From assembly GCA_017448845.1 (NCBI GenBank), contig JAFSKT010000086.1:1-39481 (forward strand): a stretch of 39,481 nt of DNA. The letters run 5' to 3'. The stretch comes from Lachnospiraceae bacterium (GTDB lineage: Bacteria; Bacillota; Clostridia; Lachnospirales; Lachnospiraceae). Under the pieces are notes generated by a model. It saw only the letters and a list, made by a program, of their open reading frames with translations. It was not told where the DNA came from and searched no databases. Position 1 is the first letter of the stretch. Each line of letters opens with the position of its first letter. The translations under genes were made by a program, and so were the position numbers. Positions 26,289 through 33,738 of this stretch are shown in pieces.

Positions 26289-27793
26289 CAAAGAAAGATC
26301 GCATTACAAGAAAAACCTTTGTACTTACGGCGGTCATCGGAAGCCTTTTACTGATCTTCATGGTGTCTGCCAATACCATCTGGTCTTCAAGACAGACTAA
26401 TGTTGCAACCGATGAAGCAGTTTCCGAGGTGAGCTCCTTCTATCTTGAAGCGATGGCAGACCGCCGGGCAAAGACCATTACGAACCTTATCAACAATAAC
26501 TTTGACCAGATGGATAAGGCTGTTCAATTCATTGATGATGAAGATATCTACACAAAAGAGGAACTGCAGGCTGCCATAGGAAAGGTGAAATCCCTGCTGT
26601 CCCTTGACCGTTTTGCGCTGGTAGACGATGACGATATCGTCTATACGCAATATACCACATATACCGGAGGGAGCCGTCACGCCTTTCTCCTGAATGAAAA
26701 GATGGATGAGAAGAGCATCAGTACGGTATATCTCTATGGCTCTTCCAAGCAGCTCTGCTTAGCGGCGCCCACTTCGGATCTTTCCATCAGGAGAAAGAAA
26801 TTCAAGGCCAGCTTTGTCCAGATAGATATCCGGGAAATTGTGGATCTCTTAGCTTTTGACGATCAGGGAAGGACCTATTTCGGACTGTATTCCCGAAACG
26901 GTAAAAATCTCTCGGATACGGAGCTTGGTCCCTTTATCGGTAAACAGAATCTGTTCGAGGCAACAAAAAGTGTCATTCGGGAAGCAGACTGGAAAAAGTG
27001 CCAGGACAGTTTCGAAAAGGGAGAGGAAGGAAGTCTTGCCTTTACTGCCCTGGGAGTGGAAGAGACTCTCTGCTATGTTCCCATCGAGGATACGGACTGG
27101 GAGATGGTGGTGCTAATAAGTGAGAGCGTGATCCATGACCGTATCCGGAATATCAGTGAGAAAAACCTTGCGGCCAGCAAACATCAGATCATATTTACAT
27201 TGGTCCTGGTATTACTGTTTTCCGCTGTTCTCCTTATTGAGCTTATGATAATGTCCAGGAAAAATCTGGAAGCGGAAAAGGAAACCAGCAAACTCTTCCG
27301 CAACATGGCAAATACGGATTCCATGACGGGAGTCCGGAACAAGCATGCTTATTCGGAAAATGAGGCATACCTGAATCAGAAGATAATGGACAATGAGATA
27401 GAGAAACTGGGTATAGTTGTCTGTGATATCAACGGTCTTAAATACGTGAATGATACCCAGGGGCATGCAGCGGGTGATAAGCTCATAAAAGACGCCAGCA
27501 ACCTGATCTGTGAGTATTATAACCACGGTTCTGTCTTCAGGATAGGCGGGGATGAATTTGTGGTCATTCTCCAGGATAAAGGCTATGATACCATGATCGA
27601 CGTAGCCCGTGAATTAAACCGTAAGATAGAAGATAATATCAAAACCAACTCCGTGGTGGTAGCCATCGGATATTCCGAACTTACGGATGGGGATAATACA
27701 CTCAGGGAAGTCTTTGAAAGAGCGGACCAGATGATGTATGAACGTAAAAAAGAGCTGAAGGAAATAGGTGCAAAGACCAGACTGAATAATTGA
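26285..27793 (+). CDS. Membrane diguanylate cyclase with extracellular Cache-like sensor
   Basis: It makes c-di-GMP from two GTP. The 502 residues have a first membrane helix (about 13-32), a large extracellular domain of dCache type (about 33-300), a second helix (about 302-323), and a C-terminal GGDEF domain. The active-site motif RIGGDEF is intact (GGDEF 421-425). The RxxD inhibitory site normally found just upstream is not present, so product feedback may be absent. The ATG overlaps the stop of the binding-protein gene by four bases, which implies linked translation. It converges with the HD-GYP gene seven bases away. Confidence 0.93.
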   Translation: MTKKDRITRKTFVLTAVIGSLLLIFMVSANTIWSSRQTNVATDEAVSEVSSFYLEAMADRRAKTITNLINNNFDQMDKAVQFIDDEDIYTKEELQAAIGKVKSLLSLDRFALVDDDDIVYTQYTTYTGGSRHAFLLNEKMDEKSISTVYLYGSSKQLCLAAPTSDLSIRRKKFKASFVQIDIREIVDLLAFDDQGRTYFGLYSRNGKNLSDTELGPFIGKQNLFEATKSVIREADWKKCQDSFEKGEEGSLAFTALGVEETLCYVPIEDTDWEMVVLISESVIHDRIRNISEKNLAASKHQIIFTLVLVLLFSAVLLIELMIMSRKNLEAEKETSKLFRNMANTDSMTGVRNKHAYSENEAYLNQKIMDNEIEKLGIVVCDINGLKYVNDTQGHAAGDKLIKDASNLICEYYNHGSVFRIGGDEFVVILQDKGYDTMIDVARELNRKIEDNIKTNSVVVAIGYSELTDGDNTLREVFERADQMMYERKKELKEIGAKTRLNN

Positions 27794-27799
27794 TAATGA

Positions 27800-30043
27800 T
27801 CAATGGGTTTCTACCGGTTCTCCTTCAAAATCGGCTACGGAATAGGTGGGCATCAGATCACCGCTACCGTGGATCTTGAAGAATCCCCGGAATATCCTGT
27901 CGATGGCGATCTTAATACCGTCGTTGTCTGCTCCTAAGAGGATAACAAGGAACTGGTTCCTGTTGTATCGGGTCAGTACATCCACGTCCCTTATGGTCTG
28001 GCGGATGGAAAGCTCCATGTTGAACATGGCTCTTTCCAGCTCTGCGGCACCGACAGCCGGGTTGTCGGCATCATCTAAGGTTATCATTATCAGCTTAAAT
28101 GAGTATGAAAATCTCTGTTTCAGGTTCGTTACGAATTCATAGAGCTTTGTGAATTCCCTGTATTCCACGTTCATTGCGCCGTTATAGCTACCGCTGTTAC
28201 GGATACTGTTTACCAGTTTTTCAATGTCTATCTCATTATTAAGGGAAGCTTCCGATTTGTCATTATAGAAATAATAATCGCTCTTTCCGTTCTGTTTTAC
28301 ATGGTAAAGAGCTTTGTCAGCCTTGTTATATGCATCTGTATAGCTGTCCTCCGGAGTACACATCACAAGACCCGCCGATATGGAGGATATGCATATGGCG
28401 GGATCGGCTTTTTTATTCTCTTCGAAATCCCGGATGATCTTCTTTACACGTTTTTCCGCTTCTTCCGTAGTGGCTTTCTTAATGAAGAGCAGGAACTCGT
28501 CCCCTCCCAGCCTGCAGCAAAGGCTGTTTGAACTGTTGGCTGTCAGGGTATCACCCATAAGACGAAGCACTCTGTCTCCCGCATCATGTCCAAAGGTATC
28601 ATTGATCTTTTTTAAGTTATCCACATCCATGAATATCAGGCATCCGGCTTCTTCCTTCATGTCACGGGCAATGATACTTTCTCCCGCATTCCTGCTCATG
28701 ATACCGGTGGTTATGTCGATCTCGTCCTTAGATCCCTGGGTCACAAAGGTCTCTACCACTTCCTTTAATATAACGGAAGAGGCTTCCACCGCTTCCCCGT
28801 CTTCATTGGAATCCACATTCAGGATATCATTGAGCTTACCCTGATCCCAGAGGTTTATGAAGAGATCGGTAAGATAGGGATCAAACTGGGTTCCCTTTCC
28901 TTCCTTAAGCTCACTCCTGATATGCTCGGGCTCGCAGGCTTTCCGGTATACCCTGTCGGAGCTCATGGCGTCAAAGGAATCCGCAATGGCTACGATCCTT
29001 GCCTCCATTGGAATATCCCCGCCCTTAAGACCGGAGGGATAGCCGGTACCGTCAAATCTCTCATGATGGCATCCCGCCACTTCGTCCGCAAAATCCACCA
29101 TTACCTTATCCTTAAGCATATCCTTGCCTATGGTGGTATGGGACCTGATGATATCCCGTTCCACATCCGTAAGGGATTTCGGATTATTGAGGATGGAATC
29201 GGGTACGCCTATCTTTCCGATATCATGGAGAAGAGCTGCAAACCTTAAGTCATTCACCTTTTCCTTATCCCAGCCAAGGGATTCCGCAAGGCAGGCTGAA
29301 TACTGGCTTACCCTTGTGGAATGACCCTTTGTATAGGGATCCTTTGCGTCTATGGCGTTTGCCAGTGTAAGTATGGTCTCATAGGACATCTGCTCTATCT
29401 TCCGGCTCTGCTCCTTAACCACGGCGGTCTGCCGCTCAACCTCTTCCATAAGACTGTTTGCGTGATCGATCTCAAAAAGAGCTTTGCTGTGATACTGCAT
29501 CATGGCCATTCCGGTAAAGATGGAAAGGGTGGCGAACAATATGGGAAAGCGTCTCAGGAAATCCTCGGGATAATATGCACTGAAACGGGAGCTTAAAGGT
29601 GAATAAAGGACCACGGCAGATAGTATTGTGTAATAGGCTGAAAACAGGATGCCGAATTTGACGCTTACAAAGTAGCATAAACCGATGGGGGCAAGAAGTG
29701 ACCAGAGGATCGATGATCCTTCCCCGACACCGGTTAAGATATAAGCGGTCAAAAAGGAAGCACAGAAAACAGCGGGAAACAGAACGGCCAGTTTACGGTT
29801 TTTAAGCACATGGGCACAGAAAGCACAGCCCACTCCGGCTAAAAGAGTCGCAACCGAGGGGATTATGAGGGGAAGATTCTTTGTGATGATATCAACCACC
29901 AGCAGGGTAAGCCCCAGTAATGCGGAAACAACACTGACAAAGGTAAGCGCGCGCAGATTGGACTCAAGGCGCTCACCTACATAGATATTCCGGTCCAGGT
30001 TCTTCCATTCTGTTTTCAGCGATTCTAACAGCGAATCCTTCAT
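27800..30043 (-). CDS. Membrane HD-GYP phosphodiesterase with GGDEF and a degenerate third domain
   Basis: The 747-residue protein has about six N-terminal membrane helices (32-190), then an HD-GYP domain with HD at 273-274 (LLHDIGKIGVPD) and HHERFDGTGYP at 326-336. A GGDEF domain with intact LGGDEF (513-517) follows. The last 150 residues look like a second, degenerate GGDEF: KLIMITLDDAD, and YNRNQFLVILLG in place of the GGDEF loop. It may both make and break c-di-GMP. I prefer the ATG at 30043; an upstream TTG at 30079 is possible. No good ribosome site precedes either start. Confidence 0.9.
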   Translation of the reverse strand: MKDSLLESLKTEWKNLDRNIYVGERLESNLRALTFVSVVSALLGLTLLVVDIITKNLPLIIPSVATLLAGVGCAFCAHVLKNRKLAVLFPAVFCASFLTAYILTGVGEGSSILWSLLAPIGLCYFVSVKFGILFSAYYTILSAVVLYSPLSSRFSAYYPEDFLRRFPILFATLSIFTGMAMMQYHSKALFEIDHANSLMEEVERQTAVVKEQSRKIEQMSYETILTLANAIDAKDPYTKGHSTRVSQYSACLAESLGWDKEKVNDLRFAALLHDIGKIGVPDSILNNPKSLTDVERDIIRSHTTIGKDMLKDKVMVDFADEVAGCHHERFDGTGYPSGLKGGDIPMEARIVAIADSFDAMSSDRVYRKACEPEHIRSELKEGKGTQFDPYLTDLFINLWDQGKLNDILNVDSNEDGEAVEASSVILKEVVETFVTQGSKDEIDITTGIMSRNAGESIIARDMKEEAGCLIFMDVDNLKKINDTFGHDAGDRVLRLMGDTLTANSSNSLCCRLGGDEFLLFIKKATTEEAEKRVKKIIRDFEENKKADPAICISSISAGLVMCTPEDSYTDAYNKADKALYHVKQNGKSDYYFYNDKSEASLNNEIDIEKLVNSIRNSGSYNGAMNVEYREFTKLYEFVTNLKQRFSYSFKLIMITLDDADNPAVGAAELERAMFNMELSIRQTIRDVDVLTRYNRNQFLVILLGADNDGIKIAIDRIFRGFFKIHGSGDLMPTYSVADFEGEPVETH

Positions 30044-30235
30044 AAAGCATATAATACCAAATTCCTGACAGAGGCTCAATCATTATCAACAGAAAAGGAG
30101 TCAGGAGAGACGGAATAGACGAAGAAATTGACGGATTATCCTGAAACTGTTGTTTTTTCGCAATAAAACCATTAGTATTTATAGGATAATGCCATCAATT
30201 ACGGATGGAAATCATATTTCCCGTATGGAGAATAA

Positions 30236-31378
30236 ATGAGAATAACCTGGATAGTTCCGCATTTTCCTCCCCATATCGGAGGCGGAGAAAAGCTGTATAT
30301 GGACATATGCCTTTTCCTTAAGGAAAGGGGAGAAGAGGTAAGAGTAGTAACCAGCAGCTCAGGCGGCATAAAAGGATACCGTAATGTGAAGGGGATCCTG
30401 GTATGGTATTGTGACTGGCCCCTTTTATTCGGACATCCTGCGGTCAGAATGTCTGATATAATGCCTCATGTCAAATGGTGCGATATAGTGCACACCTCTA
30501 TTTATTCCACTGCATTAAAGGCGAATTTAGCCGCTTTCCTAAATGGGAAGAAGTGTGTGACCACCATCCACGAGGTCATGGACAGAAAGTGGTTCTGGTT
30601 TGAAAAAAATCCTCTGAAGGCTGCCGCCTTTTTTATCTATGAAAGGCTGATAGTGTACAGCTGTCCCTTTGTGCATGTAGTTTCCAGGGCAACTGCCTCC
30701 GACTACAGAGCTGCCGGGGGCAGGTGTAAAAAACCATTTATGATATACAACTATCCGAATCTGCCGCCTGTTTCGGATATTGAAAAGGAGGATATTTCCT
30801 TCAGAGAGTATTTCTCTTTAAAAGAAGGAGAGCGGGGGATACTCTTCTTCGGAAGACCGGCTAAGAATAAAGGGATTTTTGTCCTGTTAAAGGCATTGAG
30901 CCTTTTGTCGGAAAGTGAGATCGCATCTGCAAAAGTGCGGTTATGTTTTATCCTGGCAAGGGATCCTGAACCGGAATACAAAAAGGCGGTTCAGATGATC
31001 CGGGAACTTGATCTGTCCGGATATATAACTGTAAAGCCTCCTCTTCCCAGGCTAAAACTCCTGAAAGTGCTTTCCGGAGCAGACTGCTGTATTATCCCGT
31101 CTGTTACCGAAGGGTTCGGATATGCTGCGGCAGAAGCCTGCGCCCTGAAAAGAAATGTCATCAGCTCTGATGCAGGGTCTTTAAAGGAAGTAGTGGGCGG
31201 CCCATGTCTCTTTTTCAGAAACAGGGATGCGTCTGATCTGGCGGACAAACTATCTGCATATATGAAGCGGGATACAGAGGCTTTCCGCACTGAAAAAGAA
31301 AAACGCTTTAATAAGAACAGGATCACAGAACATTATATGGATATGTACAGATCCCTTATAGAAGAGGAAAAAGAGTGA
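30236..31378 (+). CDS. Glycosyltransferase family 4
   Basis: This GT-B fold enzyme adds a sugar from a nucleotide donor to a growing glycan at the inner membrane face. The 380 residues begin with the family's typical PHFPPHIGGGEK acceptor-side loop. Near the end is PSVTEGFGYAAAEAC, the EX7E motif that binds the donor, and FFGRPAKNKGI in the middle. The ATG follows TATGGAGAATAA. It overlaps the flippase gene by four bases (GTGA) and opens the glycan operon. Confidence 0.92.
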   Translation: MRITWIVPHFPPHIGGGEKLYMDICLFLKERGEEVRVVTSSSGGIKGYRNVKGILVWYCDWPLLFGHPAVRMSDIMPHVKWCDIVHTSIYSTALKANLAAFLNGKKCVTTIHEVMDRKWFWFEKNPLKAAAFFIYERLIVYSCPFVHVVSRATASDYRAAGGRCKKPFMIYNYPNLPPVSDIEKEDISFREYFSLKEGERGILFFGRPAKNKGIFVLLKALSLLSESEIASAKVRLCFILARDPEPEYKKAVQMIRELDLSGYITVKPPLPRLKLLKVLSGADCCIIPSVTEGFGYAAAEACALKRNVISSDAGSLKEVVGGPCLFFRNRDASDLADKLSAYMKRDTEAFRTEKEKRFNKNRITEHYMDMYRSLIEEEKE

Positions 31379-32625
31379 CTGCAAAAGAGGGAAATTTCTT
31401 AAAGAAGTCGGACGTGATCTGGGTCGGTGCTTCAAATATCATGGCCTTAGTCACTGCAGTCATAATAGGACTTGCTCTGCCCCGGTTCACAAGCTACGAG
31501 ACCTATGCCGGTTACAGGGAATATACACTTTTTATCGGATTCTCCGGACTGCTTCACTTTGGCTTTGTTAACGGCGTTGCGCTCCGTTATGGCAGTTTAA
31601 GCTTAAATGAGCTGCCGTCCGAAACTTTCAGGGTATATTCCCGGGTTTTTGCTGTAGCAGAGCTGATCATAGCAGCAATCCTGACCGCAGTATTATTTAT
31701 TGCTCCCGGGGGAAGGATCACACCGCTTTTTTTTGTTGCGGTAAATATGCTTTTTGAAAACCTCAGGGCTTATTTTTCGACGATAACGATCTTCACCGGC
31801 AGGTTCCGGACAGATGCGGTGCTGCAGTTCCTGTACAGAGGGATACAGCTTTTGGGATTTCTTCTGATCTTGTGGCAGGGATCAGGCGGATGGCTAGGGT
31901 TCCTTTTATTTACCACAGTATTAAATGCAGCAATTCTTGCCATATATGCTGTATGTAATTCTGCTCTTATCATTCCTTTTGCCGGGAGTATTACAGATCA
32001 CGGTCCGGATATGATCAAAACGGTCCGACGGGGTATCCCGGTGCTTTTGGGGGAACAGCTTTCCCTTTTGATCCTGGGAGCCGACAGTATATTTGCCCGT
32101 TTATTTTTTGATGCAAAGCAGTTTTCGGTTTATTCCTTTGCGGTTTATATCGTTGTGACTGCATATACCGTAATAAATGCCGCCAATACAGTGATCTTTC
32201 CGTATCTGAAGCGCATAGAAGAAAAGGACATGGCAAAGAGATACAGGGATCTGAAAAATATTTCCCTGATACTTTCCCTTATCATGTCGGTTTTCTTTTT
32301 TATCTGTCCTGCGGCTATAAGGAGGCTGATGCCGGGATATGAGGACAGTATCCCGTTTCTCTGCATTCTTGCAGTGACTCTGTTTTTCAGGACGCTGCAG
32401 GGAATGGCCTGTTCAAATACCATGAAAGCGCTGGATATGGAAAAAGAGTATTTCAGATGCTGCGCTGTCACCTGTGCCGCTGCGGTTCTTTCGGATACGG
32501 CTGTTTATATGATATGGAGAGATCTCAGGCCCATTGCGGTCTGCAGTGTGCTGGTGTTTGCGTTCTGGTATTTCCTTTGTGATCATTTGATAAGAAAACG
32601 GCTGGTAAAGTTTGAAAGTCTTTGA
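31375..32625 (+). CDS. Polysaccharide flippase, Wzx/MATE-like
   Basis: A 416-residue polytopic protein with about 12 hydrophobic segments and the usual start (VIWVGASNIMALVTAVI). It belongs to the oligosaccharide-flippase group that moves lipid-linked glycans across the membrane. A GTG start at 31375 overlaps the GT4 stop. The C-terminus ends in the first arm of a palindrome (32611-32633) that contains the stop codon. Substrate lipid and glycan are not known; context points to the lipid-linked substrate of the STT3 enzyme downstream. Confidence 0.88.
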   Translation: MTAKEGNFLKKSDVIWVGASNIMALVTAVIIGLALPRFTSYETYAGYREYTLFIGFSGLLHFGFVNGVALRYGSLSLNELPSETFRVYSRVFAVAELIIAAILTAVLFIAPGGRITPLFFVAVNMLFENLRAYFSTITIFTGRFRTDAVLQFLYRGIQLLGFLLILWQGSGGWLGFLLFTTVLNAAILAIYAVCNSALIIPFAGSITDHGPDMIKTVRRGIPVLLGEQLSLLILGADSIFARLFFDAKQFSVYSFAVYIVVTAYTVINAANTVIFPYLKRIEEKDMAKRYRDLKNISLILSLIMSVFFFICPAAIRRLMPGYEDSIPFLCILAVTLFFRTLQGMACSNTMKALDMEKEYFRCCAVTCAAAVLSDTAVYMIWRDLRPIAVCSVLVFAFWYFLCDHLIRKRLVKFESL

Positions 32626-32687
32626 CTTTCAAACTTCATCGGTGCCGCTCAAGCACGTCACCGATGGGACACTGATGCCTGCGGCAT
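32611..32687 (+). repeat. Cluster of three hairpins between flippase and GT2
   Basis: Three inverted repeats follow in 77 bases: TTTGAAAGTC/GACTTTCAAA (32611-32633, containing the flippase stop), ATCGGTG/CACCGAT (32638-32665) and ATGCC/GGCAT (32675-32687). None is followed by a T-run, so they are unlikely to be simple terminators. They may mark mRNA processing or uneven expression within the operon. Confidence 0.5.
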
Positions 32688-32698
32688 AAGGTCAGAAA

Positions 32699-33385
32699 AT
32701 GAAAGATCTGTTGATAATAATACCTGCGTTTAATGAAGAAAAGAATATCGGCAGCGTTATTTCGGAACTGAAAGAAAGGGCGGGAGATGCTTCTTTGCTG
32801 GTCGTAGATGACGGATCCTCGGACGGTACAGGAGAGATATTAAAAACCATGGGGGTGAAGACCGTCAGGCACCGGGTAAACCTGGGACTCGCCGAAGCTG
32901 TAAGAACAGGGATGAAATATGCCCTTCGACATGATCTTAAGTATGCCATGCAGTTTGACGCGGACGGGCAGCATGATGCGGCTGCGGTTGAAAGGCTTTA
33001 TAAACAGGCTGTAAAAGGTGAGTATAATATAGTCATAGGCTCCAGATACGCAGAGAAAAAAGCGCCCCTTTCATTAAGAACTATAGGCGGTACCATGATC
33101 TCGCTATGCATATGTATGGTGAGCGGAGAAAAGATCAAGGATCCCACCTCCGGTATGCGCTTATATGACAGGCGTGTTATGGAGTGTTTTGCGGCTTCCT
33201 CACATTACTCACCTGAGCCGGATACTCTGTCGTATCTCATAAGCCGAGGAATTAAAGTAACAGAAGTTCAGGTCAGCATGAATGAAAGGATGAGCGGCAG
33301 GAGCTATCTTGATATCACGGAATCCCTCCGTTATATGTTCAGGATGTGCAGTTCCATACTGCTGTTGCAGTGGATAAGGAGATAG
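32699..33385 (+). CDS. Glycosyltransferase family 2, dolichyl/polyprenyl-phosphate-sugar synthase type
   Basis: A 228-residue GT-A enzyme, the size of soluble DPM1-like synthases that load one sugar onto a polyprenyl phosphate. Motifs: IPAFNEEKNIGSVI at the start, VVDDGSSDGTGEI (nucleotide site), the DxD equivalent FDADGQHD, and the DPTSGMRLYDR segment. No membrane helix of its own; such enzymes often act with a small membrane partner, here probably the next gene (DUF2304), only two bases away. Confidence 0.9.
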   Translation: MKDLLIIIPAFNEEKNIGSVISELKERAGDASLLVVDDGSSDGTGEILKTMGVKTVRHRVNLGLAEAVRTGMKYALRHDLKYAMQFDADGQHDAAAVERLYKQAVKGEYNIVIGSRYAEKKAPLSLRTIGGTMISLCICMVSGEKIKDPTSGMRLYDRRVMECFAASSHYSPEPDTLSYLISRGIKVTEVQVSMNERMSGRSYLDITESLRYMFRMCSSILLLQWIRR

Positions 33386-33387
33386 AT

Positions 33388-33738
33388 ATGCCTTTGATAT
33401 TACGGATACTTTTATTGATTTCATCATTATTGAGCTTTATTTTTGTGGTCAGAAGACTGAGGAAATCCGAAGTACAGCTCTATGACACAACTTTCTGGAT
33501 CACTTTGTCGGCGCTTTTTGTGCTCTTAAGTCTTTTTCCCCAGATAGCGATAAAGGTTGCCGAGCTTATTGGGATACAGTCTCCGGTAAACATGGTATTC
33601 CTTATAATTATTTTCTTCCTTTTGGGACACTGTTTCCTCCAGTCTCTCCGTTTTTCCCATCTGGAGAACCGGTTTAATAAACTGGTGGGAGATGAGGCTC
33701 TTAAAGCTGAAGATGAAAAGCAGGAGGAAGATTCTTGA
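33388..33738 (+). CDS. DUF2304 small membrane protein
   Basis: 116 residues with three hydrophobic helices (about 2-23, 38-55, 69-87) and a charged C-terminal tail. The RILLLISSL...VRRLRKSEV...LFWITLS-type pattern fits DUF2304, a family that commonly sits next to GT2 enzymes. It may anchor the GT2 enzyme to the membrane; this is inference from gene pairing. I chose the ATG at 33388, behind AAGGAGAT, rather than a start 14 codons earlier inside the GT2 gene. Its stop overlaps the STT3 start. Confidence 0.85.
   Translation: MPLILRILLLISSLLSFIFVVRRLRKSEVQLYDTTFWITLSALFVLLSLFPQIAIKVAELIGIQSPVNMVFLIIIFFLLGHCFLQSLRFSHLENRFNKLVGDEALKAEDEKQEEDS

Noticed and set aside
25482-26291. A 269-residue minus-strand frame
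   Set aside because: It is antisense to the binding-protein gene, which has a clear lipobox and fold. No ribosome site or recognisable domain supports the antisense frame.
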